Below, piece after piece: positions 45,479 through 56,600 of a DNA stretch of 64,000 bases. The stretch is from Leptasterias polaris (taxonomy: Eukaryota > Echinodermata > Asteroidea > Forcipulatida > Asteriidae), in contig JAZGTN010000213.1 in NCBI GenBank assembly GCA_037783415.1, positions 1,240,001-1,304,000 on the forward strand. Reading direction: 5' to 3'. Every line of letters begins with the position of its first letter. Within the stretch, counting starts at the first letter, position 1. The translations under genes and the position numbers were made by a program. The notes beneath the pieces are model-generated. The model did not search any database. It saw only the letters and a list, made by a program, of their open reading frames with translations, and was not told where the DNA came from.

Positions 45479-46059
45479 TGTAGCGAGCACTGGCTGCCAC
45501 GCGCCAGCCATGTGATCGCTGCGTGCTTGGTGCGTGCGCGTGCTCTCGCCTGGCGCGAAAGGGGCTAGCGCTGGCTGGCGTTGGGCAGTCCGTTTATAGC
45601 TGTCCGTGAAGAAGGTCGTCCGTGTTATCAATGGACCCTTCCCATGAAATATGCTAATTACATTCACGCATGCGTACAGACCCTGCTGGTTGGCAAACGC
45701 CATAGAGTTGTGCACTAAGTAGACGCACAAGCGCGTCTGCGTCACGCCACCATCAGCCCCACACAAAAAGGGGCAATGTTCCATCATTTTGCCAACCAGC
45801 AGTGTAAGTGCGCACGCGTGATGTGCAATTTAAATATTTCATGGGAAGGGTCTATTGTACACCTAACTACAGTATAGAAAATGTAAGTTGAGAAGTTATT
45901 CCAAGAATTAAAGCCAATCACCTCAAACAAGAGAACAGAGGAAATCAATCATTGTGTTGTGTCCATTTTACTATTCCGTTGTCTGTATGCTGTCTGTCAA
46001 TTTGTCCGTTAAATCAAGTCCAGGAAAAGACCTTATACCGCACACTCGGGCTCGTTACA
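45479..46059 (+). repeat. 3' LTR, containing a 221-bp MITE
   Basis: Identical to the 5' LTR except four substitutions, a 4-bp deletion (one CCGG) and the MITE at 45633-45853. Without the MITE and its AT duplication it is 358 bp. Confidence 0.88.
45633..45853. mobile_element. MITE in the 3' LTR
   Basis: GGACCCTTCCCATGAAATAT at the left and ATTTCATGGGAAGGGTCT at the right are inverted ends, with AT on both sides (45631-45632, 45854-45855). Comparison with the 5' LTR gives the empty site TCAATTG, confirming the boundaries. Confidence 0.88.
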
Positions 46060-47034
46060 ATATACACATGATACGAAAGTAAAAGGCCGGCGCCAAGGCT
46101 AGGTCATAGCTAGCGAGATCAGTTACGTCATGCTCTGTGGTTACGCCAATTAAAGGTGGGGTCAAATTGGCAATGGCCCCGCAAAAATTGGCAATGGCCC
46201 CTGAAAGCCAAATCTTGTTAAAGAGATAGCATAGAAGCATCCTGCGATTTTTTAAAATCTGAAATGCCCCCGTTGATTAAAAATCAATAGAAGTATGTCG
46301 AAGATTTTCCAAAGACTTTTGGAGATTCAGATTTCCGTCCGTTTGTGAATGCTGCAACCAGAGATTCGGTGGTACCCCCTATCACCTCGCTATCATGTTA
46401 GATAGATGCGACGGTCTTGATGAAAACACCGTGACATTTTGTTGCTGCTTTCTCAACAAGTAGACATTGTATTCAGCCGAAACTTTCACAGGTGACTTAT
46501 AGTTTAGATTATGTATTAACAACAATTTGGTCCATAAACCAGCGTTGACAAATACCAAACCCTACGTAAGACCTCGAAACTAGGAGGCACTTGAGAATAG
46601 CTGGTGATACCTTTAAGCTCGTGGGATGGTATTGATATTGTACTATACTGGTACCATGCACACATGCACGACCAAGAGTACCCTCAAAACCATTGATAAG
46701 CAGCTGTTTAAACACTTTAGTTCATCCTGCATTGATGGTCTCATAATTACTTTATTTTGACGTAGGGAAAACTACCGGGAAAACGGATATAGTTGGGCTT
46801 GGTTTCTGTTCACTCTTTTTCCCTTTACTTCATCTCATTGAACTAATATTGTCTCATTTGCTCCTTTTAATTAACGTTTTTATTCCACATGTATGTCTTT
46901 CTGTTTTTGTCATTCTCGGGGCACCGTGGGTGGGAGACCAGTTTGTGAACGGGTTACCCCGATCAAAGATAGGAAATGGACATCTAAGTAACTAACAAGA
47001 TTGTATACTGAAACCTATCTTTAAAGGTATTATA
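46060..47034. other. Intergenic, nothing recognised
   Basis: After the retrotransposon the flank repeats ATGATACGAAA, which also lies just left of the 5' LTR. A short direct repeat GGCAATGGCCCC occurs twice near 46170-46201. No exon seen. Confidence 0.4.
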
Positions 47035-47378
47035 CAGGATTGGTAGAGCTGACAAAACAGTCGCAAACAAAGTTCATGTTTTGTGTGATTAACCATATAC
47101 ATGAAATAACAAACCTGTAAAAATTTCAGCTTAATTGGTCATCGAGGTCACGAGAAAATAGTGAAAAGAGACCTTATGTGTTTTCTGTTTTTCAAACATC
47201 GAGTTTATTATCGCGCGTGATAAAAACTATTGTTTTACTCATTTCTCAGAAACGATATCATTTTAGGCAGAAATATTTTAAGGAACCCTTTCACCATTAC
47301 TTACTTTAAATCATGTAAGTTATGTGTGAATCTGTGAACATTTGTGTTTTTCGATCTTACCAATAGTGTACAGGGCAT
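47035..47378. mobile_element. MITE, ATACAGGATTGGTA family, TTAA-flanked
   Basis: AGGTATTATACAGGATTGGT with GAGCTGACAAAACAGTCGCA at the left; degenerate right end CCAATAGTGTACAGGGCATT. TTAA lies on both sides (47031-47034, 47379-47382). Confidence 0.65.
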
Positions 47379-47874
47379 TTAAGTGTACAGGGCCTATTTA
47401 GTTTAATAAAAGCATGGAGATATAGAAAGAAAACAAATTACTTTGGATTTCGATGGGGAGAACCTATAGGCCTAACCCTGTGCCCTGATTCAACTGAGCT
47501 TATCAATCGTAGAAACGGGCACAATTTAGAATCCCATATTCAGGTTTCCAGGGATACCATATCGTACTTATTTTCTCCTGGCAGAAATTTGCAATATAAG
47601 CACAGCTTGGCATAGCTGCGAAGACTGTGTATTATGTTTTACTTAATTAGGTCCGTTTTTCAGACTAGTAGGCCTAAGCCTTTTATAGCTGAATAAGAGA
47701 TTGACGACAAAGCCCAGTATAAACTTATGAATAGTGCGTTTTTCTGTTAATTTTAAGAATTTGCATAGGACACCTAGCCTAGTAAAAGGACGTCATTGTC
47801 AAGACTAAAAATCTTTCTACCCCAGTAGCCGTGGTCCCCGACCCTGACCGTCTCGCTGTTTCTAGGGTGATGTG
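47379..47874. other. Intergenic, nothing recognised
   Basis: No gene, inverted-end element or tRNA-like head seen. Confidence 0.4.
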
Positions 47875-47994
47875 CAGTGTTGGATGTCTCGGTCTCAGAC
47901 TGTAAGGTCTTGGTCCTCCGCCCCTCGCAGTCCCAGAAGGGGAGGTCTCGAACTCGGTCTCCTCGGACGTGGAAGTCTTATAACCTCAACACTG
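47875..47994. mobile_element. Short hAT-like MITE relic
   Basis: CAGTGTTGGATGTC at the left and CCTCAACACTG at the right match the ends of the 37504-38407 family, with GGTCTCGG/GAGACC-type repeats between. 120 bp. No clear 8-bp duplication remains. Confidence 0.55.
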
Positions 47995-48423
47995 ATATAT
48001 ATGCAGCAAACACTCAAACTAAAGTGAACAATTAAAAAACCCAAATACATAGGCCCCTAGCCCTTGGAAATGGAGACAAAGTTCAAACATGTCCCTATCT
48101 CAATCCGAGATTTTGAGAATTAACTTCTGATACAAGTTAGTAAGAACAGAAAATTAGTTAATTTAATATGTGGGAAGATAACTAAATTCTAGAAAAAGCC
48201 TGAGGTGCGTTCCACTCAGGTGTGAACACTGAGAATAGACCTAATGGCCAACTCACACTTGTTTTCATAGTATTGTCTATAAAGCTGGCCATAGTGGATT
48301 AGGGCCTACCCCCAAAATGCCAACCAGGGGAGTCTTTTCTTAAAAACTAAAAAATGTGTTATTATTTCTTAGACGTCGTATATAATTTATGTTGTATATC
48401 ACCTGTGTGTTTATATTGCGTAA

Positions 48424-48788
48424 AGGTTTATATACAGGATTGGTAGACCTGACAAAATAGTCACAGACACTGTTCATGTTTTGTGTGATGTACTTCAAAT
48501 AAATAATCTGTGTATATTTGGGCTTATTCCGTTGTGTGAGTCAAAAGAAAAATAACATTGAAAAACCAATCACAATTTTCAGCAGGCTGTCCTTAAATTT
48601 GGTTGTAACAACCGAAATCAGCTGTTGCGTTTTGGTTTTTTTAAGTTTTCAGATACAGTTTTCTCGAATATGACTTCATTTCAAAGGGAAACGTTTCAAA
48701 AAAGGGGTTCGATTGTATGAACTTCATCAGCAGTAAGCTTTCAGACTAAAGTTAAGCAAGGTTGTTTGTTATCCTTACCAGCCCTGCC
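48424..48788. mobile_element. MITE, ATACAGGATTGGTA family, degenerate right end
   Basis: Left AGGTTTATATACAGGATTGG with TAGACCTGACAAAATAGTC; the interior GGTTGTAACAACCGAAATCA and CAGATACAGTTTTCTCGAAT match the 16211 copy. Right end degenerate. Confidence 0.6.
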
Positions 48789-49229
48789 GTCGGGTTTTGT
48801 TGGAGCATGGCCGGAGCAACTAATTGGGTAATGGTTTGGTTTTTAAGGATTTATGCCCCAATGCACTCTTGAAGATCTCCTGTCCAATGAGGCCCGCAAT
48901 TTATCAATCTGCTTGTTGATATTGTGAATACATTTGTTTAATTTGGGGGTGGGATTATTGAAATACTCGAAGACACTTTCTCTTTCATAGTGTAAATAAT
49001 GGCTCACATCAGTTTCCAGAAAAAGAAAACGCGTGGGTTGAAAAGCGAAAGTGTGCTATATAAATAATTAATACATAGGCCTATTATTGACTTATTTTGA
49101 AATGTGTTTTATTTGTATTTGTTTTTAAATGCCAAGCGTAGGTCAATCTGACATACCCTTCGATTTTCGATTGAATATTAACTCACTGTGTTGAAGCTCA
49201 AAACCAATAAATAAGCCAAGACGTGTATG

Positions 49230-49995
49230 CAAAGTATACCTTTGGTTTTTGGAACCATTCGATTGTTTTAATCCTATTTAAATGTATTGGGGTATAAAAC
49301 CTGATACCTTTTTCCATAACCACATTACTTCGAAGTGAAATGATTCTCAGAATTCTTTATACCATCGAAAGCTGCTGTACCTCTAACCAATACGTTTTTA
49401 TTGCCATTCATTTAAGAGTGATTACCAAACGTAGACCCTGTAAGGGGACAGCACATAATTCATTGGGAGAGTCTCTTCCCATCTTCTTTTTCAATAAAAA
49501 AACAACCAGCCTGTGGACATTTCTCGATAATACGGTTTAGTGAAATCTCAGGAATACAATACAACTAACCTTGAAATTGCATTTCAAAAAGTGGTCGCAT
49601 TTTTGAGATATCGCCGAAAATCCGGAGCGAATATGTCCACACAGGAGGAATGTTCCTTATAGGAATACACAATTTGAGAAAAGTTTCTGAGAAAAACGTT
49701 CTCAGATTCAACTTTTGGGGTATAAAACCTGATACCTTTTTCCATAACCACATTACTTCGAAGTGAAATGATTCTCAGAATTCTTTATACCATCGAAAGC
49801 TGCTGTACCTCTAACCAATAAGTTTTTATTGCCATTAATTTTAAGAGTGATTACCAAACGTAGACCCTGTAAGGGGACAGCACATAATTCATTGGGAGAG
49901 TCTCTTCCCATCTTCTTTTTCATCTTCTTTTTCAATAAAAAACAACCAGCCTGTGGACATTTCTCGATAATACGGTTTAGTGAAATCTCAAGTGT
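49230..49995. repeat. MITE relic with a ~270-bp segmental duplication
   Basis: The block from 'TGGGGTATAAAACCTGATAC' to 'ACGGTTTAGTGAAATCTCA' occurs at about 49289-49550 and again at about 49717-49990, nearly identical apart from an extra 'catcttcttttt' in the second copy. The intervening 165 bp match the internal part of the MITE at 9303-9693. The whole is a rearranged copy of that family plus neighbouring sequence. Confidence 0.7.
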
Positions 49996-51600
49996 TATGG
50001 TAGAGTACTTTTTGTTTGTACTAATTTCTAGATGGCAATGTGTGTTTGTTATTATCTAATGAATACATCAAAACAACTTTCATTTTACTTTTCCAGTGCT
50101 TTCCCCTTTATTTCTTGGATAGCACTGGCATAAAGTTACAATAACGCGACATAATTTAATGGGCTATCGTATTTTGACCACGTTTACTTAACATCAAATC
50201 CGTGGACATTCTCAGTCGAGTAGACCTATAAATAGAGTATGAACTTCGAGGGGGAGTTCTTTGCTAGCAGAGTACAAGTACTCGACTACGAGTGCCTACT
50301 ACAGCACTGGAATCTCTCAGGTGACATTGACAACAAACTACCTCGATTGGCATACATTTATATCTTGATTGAAACCATATCCCCCTATCGTGATACCAAT
50401 GGTCAAATTTGTTCATTCTGAACGCTTTGAGCGCCAACTTTCAGACCCCTTTTATTATATGGGTCTCCATCCCGAAGGTCAAACATCGAAAACGTTCACG
50501 CGTGTTCGATTGGCCAGCCGCGTCCGAATCAAGCAACTTCGGCTACGGCTATGATTGTTGGTTGCTTCGGCAGCAGTAAAGAATTGGTCATTTCAGTGAT
50601 CCAGCCACAGCCACAGCCGTAACCGTCAATAGACTGTGCAAGTCTCGCGCGTATTCAAACATTTTGGGAACCATTTTGGTCTCATGTATATATATTGAGC
50701 TTGTGACGTCATATAAAACACGATGCTACTAACGATGTAGTTGTAATATCATCCGAACTGTGCAAAACCGGAAACGAGGAATTACAGATGAGCGACCACC
50801 TTGCGACTTTTTGATAGTCAATTTTTTGTAAACTTTTAATGACAACATTCCAAATTGCATTGCGTTTTAATTCATCTCGAAAATGAAGACGAAATGGGCA
50901 AAATATTCACAATCCCACCTGCAAATTTAAAAGTGACCACAAGCTATTATCATTTACGATTCAAAATTAATGTTTTTAGAGGGCTTAAACAATAAAATTA
51001 TACTTACCGATAACATTTATCCGGATTGAGCAGGGCCTATAATAACTATACAAATATTAAGTTAATAATTATTCTGCCAGTATTAAGTGCTGGTAGCTCA
51101 TTTCTAGATGCGCTGGCATATTATGGAATCGGTTCTTAGATCGGTGTTTGGGAGTAAACTCATTCAACAAACACACACCACACAACACACCTGTGAACAA
51201 CTTGATGGCCATTTTGTTACCAAGGTGCCTGCAAAATGTTTCTTGATTCACACTCTAAAAACTTACCGGGTCAGAATTGATATAAAGATGGTCATGATGG
51301 AAAACTTCCCTTGAAATAGTTTTGCTTGCAATACCATACTTTTAAGGAAATAAGTAAAACATTATTCTTTATCAGGCGTGATATAATCCGATGTTTGAAC
51401 GAAGTTAAAACATATAATGGGGGTTTTCACTGTTTTCTCAAGACTCCGAGGACCAATTTAGCTGAAACTTTCACAGGTGTGTTATTCATGTAGGCCCTAT
51501 ATGCTGGGTCACATCAAGTGTGGATACAGGTCTTTGGCAATTACCAATGTTGTACACACCCTTTAACAAGAGGAATTTCAAATTGGATTCTTGTCAGTTT
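49996..51600. other. Intergenic, nothing firm
   Basis: No exon with family resemblance. 'GGCTACGGCTATG' at about 50540 and 'CACAGCCACAGCCGTAACCG' at about 50605 may be inverted ends of a short element. Otherwise unremarkable. Confidence 0.4.
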
Positions 51601-52100
51601 GACCCATATCTGGGTCTTTTCGACAAAGATTACATGATTTTTGTTTTCTAGAGCAATTATTTTTAATTTTAAAGAGCAGTTATTTTTATTTTCATGAGCT
51701 AAATTAACTGTGCTCGTCAGAAAAAAAATGCTCCCAAAAAATAAACATAACTGGTCTCGAAAAAAAAATTGTTCTTGAAAAAACAAAAACAAAACTGCCC
51801 TCGGAAAAAGAAAAATTACTATAATTCAACTGAAATTTACTAAAAATAGACTGCGCGTCCTGTGACCTCTAGGAAACGGGGCCATGTCAAACACTCACTG
51901 TTGTCTTGGGGCTCACTGTTAATCACCTTATAGATGCTCTTGAAAATAAAATAGCTGGTTTAAAAATAAAATAACTACTCTTGAACACACAAAAAACTGC
52001 TCTCGAAAAATAAAATGCTCTTGAAAATATAAATAATCGGTCTTGAAAAAAACCAAACCTGCTTTTTAAATAAAAATAAATTCTTTCAAAAATCAGCGGG
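51600..52100. repeat. Degenerate CTCTTGAAAATAAAA repeat, inverted about 51700
   Basis: Right part: loose ~24-bp units of GCTCTTGAAAAATAAAAATAA. Left part: the reverse orientation (TTATTTTTA..TTTCATGAGC, TTTTCTAGAGCAATTATTTT). The change of orientation near 51700 gives a weak large foldback. Confidence 0.5.
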
Positions 52101-52389
52101 CTTTTTTATAGTAAGAGTTGTGGACAAGGTGTATTGAATACTTAAACTGATGAAGTGCACGTTTTGTTTTTAGTGGAAACGCCTCATTTCATACATTTAT
52201 TTTACTGTTTTAAGTGTTAGTTAAACAGAATACAAGATAAACACAAATAGCCCAACAAATAGCATTCGTACTTGATGTATACAACTCGAAGCTGCTGAAA
52301 AGACTAGATAGATGTATAATTTGCAAGACATTTTGTTTATTTTTTAAAAATAATTTTGATTGAGATATTGCCTAACGTCATAAGGCTGG

Positions 52390-52655
52390 ACGGCCACTTC
52401 AAAGTGATGGCTACACTTAATTGATTTAGGCTGTCGACCTAAACCAACTGTCACCAGGGACACGTTGCCACATGCGCTGAAACAGGGTTACTCCTTTCAC
52501 AATCCGTAAGGATGTAAGTGTGGGTGTCATATGTGCCTTTCTCGAGTGCACAAGCGTCATGACCGGGTATCGAACCCATACACACTCTGCTGCTGACATT
52601 ACCAAAGCCTGGGTCCAATGAACTAGACGCTCGACCACGACACTCCACAAATTAA
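52390..52655 (-). mobile_element. tRNA-derived SINE
   Basis: On the minus strand 'GTGGTCGAGCGTCTAG' (A-box-like) and 'ATGGGTTCGATACCCGGTCA' (B box GGTTCGATACC) precede 'CGCTTGTGCACTCGAGAAAG'. The body ends near 52390. Confidence 0.65.
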
Positions 52656-53594
52656 ATTAAGTTTTAGAGAAAGCACCGTCTATAAGGTCATGGTTCGTGT
52701 TATGTAAGACGTGCTCACTTTCATTAAGCGTTTTTGATCTAGAAACTGACTGTTTTGGGACATTATTATGTACTCGCACGCCAATTGCAGTATTTTAGAA
52801 GGAAATCTCTCTCAGAAAAGATCTATAAAAATAACAAAGCATGTCAACGATATTATCGAAAACCGATTAACCCGAGAAACTAGGATTACACTATTAAAAA
52901 TTGCCGACGATTAGCAGATGTAACGTCGATGTGCAGTTTATATTTATCCTTGTTGAGTGCGAAGCAAACTGGCCTTTGAAGTAACTTTGTACAAGCATTT
53001 CCCAAACCATGGCTGAGTTCCGGCTCTGCATATGGATACGCCTCCAGGGGCCCTTTGGTGTATTATTGGCAGTATCAGAGTACAATACTTGTGATGTAAG
53101 CCGGGACTATAGTAGGGTGTAAGCCGGAGTCACAGCCGTATGCAGGTAGGTCATGAGAAATAGTGAGAACGGCAGACTTCATTTTGAGCTCTAGGGAGGT
53201 ATTTTTAGTTTGGCAAAATAAGATAGGTATAAATGCAATTTTAAAAATCTGTTTTTATGAAATGTGAGACTTCATAACTGTAGGCATACCTCTCCACTGA
53301 GTTTAATTGAAAAAGCACGTAGAACAGCTGCTTCATTTTCTGAAAATTATATTTAGACCTTTAAAGAAATAACGACAGAACCCTCTTTTGAAAATGCTAG
53401 TGTTGCAGTCCAATATTTTAGTCGCGCAATCAGTCACAGTGGATTGATAGGCACACACAGTTAGAAAATAATGGACTTTGACAATTTAAACGATGAAGCC
53501 TCATCGTCAGCAATTGGCTAGAATCACAGCTCATTGAGCCGCTGTCTGCCAGCAGTGTACCTCGGTGAATCGGGCTGAGACGTCTTCGTGAACG
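52656..53594. other. Upstream region of the receptor gene
   Basis: No gene seen. It should contain the promoter and 5' UTR of the receptor; I see no convincing TATA box at a definable spacing. Confidence 0.4.
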
Positions 53595-53655
53595 ATGGCA
53601 AAGTCTCGCAGGGAGCTCATGCTGGTTTTGTCGGCACTCATGGTGGTCGTTCAAG
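53595..53655 (+). CDS. Receptor exon 1: signal peptide
   Basis: MAKSRRELMLVLSALMVVVQ plus one base: a basic n-region followed by a hydrophobic core, a standard secretory signal. Kozak context AACGATGG. Donor gtaagc at 53656, phase 1. Confidence 0.75.
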
Positions 53656-56600
53656 GTAAGCTCACTCTTTTTCTACGCGTGCTAACCCATTTTGGGATTA
53701 ACTTGTTTCTAATTTAAATCCCCCCACTACTTCAGAAAAAGCCGCCTTCTTGCAAATAGTGTACGAAGGACCAAAATAACAATTGGCACTATTATGGTGT
53801 GGTCGTTGAACGTATAGCCTACAGTAAGTTCGCTCGGTTTTACAGTCGTGACGACCCAACATAAGGCCTAGTATGGGAACAAGTTGTTTCCAAGTTCCAT
53901 GAATTAAGTAAAAGCCGCCCGCCCCCCTCCCCCGCAATTGGTATTTAATGAAGGACAACAATATTTTCTGTAACTTGAATATAATACAAATTAAATTGGC
54001 TCCATTGAGAGATTGGAGTGGGTGTTTTAGTGTTTTCAAACTTGAACATCGCGATGCGTGCATGTTATGTTTTTCCGTGCGTAACGTTTTTTTTGCCTCC
54101 AAATTGCCTTAAAGGGTAATAACACACGGGGAAATACATGGCAACCGTTTCGTGGAAACCGTTTCGTGGAAACCTCAAAGAAGAAGAAGAGAGAGAAGCA
54201 GAACAAGTGTTAAATATCAATTTGTTGACAGTACAGAACATAATGTCCTTTATAAACGTTTTCTTTTGCATAAAGTGCATTGGTTTCCTCCAAGTTGCCT
54301 GTAAACATTGCAATGTGGCAAAGCCTTGAAATAGTATACTGTGGGTGGCCTGGGTGGCTTGTGCGTAAAACGTTCGCCTCTCACCACTGTGGCCCAGGTT
54401 CGATTCCCGGCTAAGGCTATGTGAGTAGTGTTGTGCGTTGGGTCTCTCCTGTGCCATGACGGTTTTTCAATAAGGCCCTCTGGTTTTCCTCTCTCCGGAA
54501 AGAAATCGAACACTTCCAATCTCTGGCTGTGCTCCAATGGCGCCCACACATGCCTGCGGCTCGAAAACGTTGTAGATGCGTCCTTCGCAATTTTCTCAAA
54601 AATAAAAAAGAGTTGAACAGCAAATTTTATAATTTATGTATCCATAATTTAACACACTATTTTCCCCCATAAAATCCCTCAAAGAATTCCTGAGATTCCA
54701 AGCACAATGAAAAATATACACCATGCCCCAAATCGAGCACCAAATGTAAACTTTGGAGTTAAATTGATTCTGTCGACAACATCGACACGAATGTTCATTT
54801 CTGCCCAAAATTGAATTGGTTTACTTCAGAAAACTAGATGACACTGAACACTGTTGGCAGTTCACTTGACCTTTCCAAAAACCACCGGCGATGTACCATG
54901 TATTAAAACTAAAAATAAGCTTTAAGATAAAATAAAATAAATATAAATAGTTTTTAGTTTAAAAAATGTTGTTCAAATTATGCTATTCCAATTTTCATAA
55001 GGTAGATTCATCATTTGCAGACATTAAAACAAATGCACTTCCAAGTTACTACAAAGTGACTGAGACACCATTCCTAAGTATCCATTGAAATCATTTCGCC
55101 AGGTGTTATTTTTTTTTAAAGGAAGTTTAATTTTGTCTCAGCTTAAAGTCGTCACCATATTTGTTTAAATTTCTGGGGGCTGCCACGGACGCACAACATT
55201 GTAAACAGATCATTGGGACAATAATGTGATATGAAATCCTACCCAACAAATCCACATTTTCCAGTGATAGGCCTATAGTCTGATATAGCGCAGACACCAC
55301 TAAGATCCTCAATGCACTTGAACAAACAGGAACATTTTAAGGTAGGTGTTTGAATTTTTTTGAATTATGAGAGCAATTATGTAGCACCTTGTAAGAGTTT
55401 ACAAGGTGCTGCGGTGCATTCAGCAGCCACTGCCAGACACACCGGGGCGAACCCCTTCTCTTAGCGATAAGTGTAACTGGGGTATTTTATACGTGTATTA
55501 CAAAACACACGGGACCTAAGGCTTTATACGTCCCATCCAAAGGACGAAACAATAATGGATAAGTGTCTAGCTTCAGGGGATAAGTGTCTAGCTTCAGGAC
55601 ACAAGTGTCAAGACCAGGACTCAAACCCACACTCTGAACCATCAGAGCTTTAGTCATGTGCTCTAATTAACCGCTCGGCCTCGACACACCCTAAAATACA
55701 GTTACCAATGATGTATTTCACATAAACCCCTTCTTTGTTTATCTTGTATGAGAAAGTTACACATGGGGTATTGAAATAAAGCAAAAACAAACAAGACTGA
55801 CAATGAATTTAAATAATTCAATTTGTGTTTCAGTTTCAGAATGCATTTACGAATTACCGCTGCCCCACGTCAATAATAAATAAACACAGTCCTTCGTCAC
55901 AGAGATTAAAATAACGGAATTAATCAAATACAATCATGAGTATGGCCAGGCGTGTTGCCAACATGTGCCGGGATGTTTATTTACCCAATCCTCAAGTCTG
56001 AAACTTGTCCTGGCTTTTTGGAGCCTGCGCACCCTGTGCCGCCAGAAAACATGCATCCACTGGCTTAGAACCCTTACCCTCCCCTCTTGCGCACCAAGCA
56101 AGATCGACAAAATGCAAAAATGGTTCGGTACATCAATAATTTGTTTAATGTCTTTAACCCGCTTGTCGCTCCCTCCCCTCCCCCATTAATTGTGTTTATT
56201 GTCACAGAGGATCCATAGTATAATAACGGGGGGGGGGGGGGGGGGGGTGAGGGACCACAAAATGCGTAGTGTGCGATTACAACCTCACAGCGTTTTGACC
56301 AGGCCCGCTCCAAGGGTCCAGTTGAAAAAGAAATTAAGAGAAGGACCTCTATTCTATTTTTTCATTGTTTTTTCATGAAAAGTTTGTTGTGTTAACCTTC
56401 TTTTTGATCGCAGCTCTTACAGGAGGCCCACTTTAACTGAGCTGCTTAAGCACAAAAGGTAGCTCATCACAACCAAATTATGCTTACCAGAATAAGGTTA
56501 CCAAGATCATAATGTCACATGGAGGCCTACTCTCTGTAGTTGGTATCCTGCTATTTTCTTTTGCTAAGTGAAACATTTTCAAGCAATATTAACTGCTTAA

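Larger units (their letters stand above)
38476..46059 (+). mobile_element. Ty3/gypsy-type LTR retrotransposon, pol-deleted, with nested insertions
   Basis: LTRs at 38476-38837 and 45479-46059, TGTA...TACA ends, ATAT target duplication (38472-38475, 46060-46063), a primer-binding site, gag, protease and a polypurine tract. Reverse transcriptase, RNase H and integrase are missing. Inside it lie four younger insertions (40821-40967, 42035-45027, 43927-44607, 45633-45853). The LTRs differ by four substitutions and a 4-bp indel once the insertion is removed, so the element is young. It could move only with help from a related autonomous element, and its frames are now broken. Confidence 0.88.
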
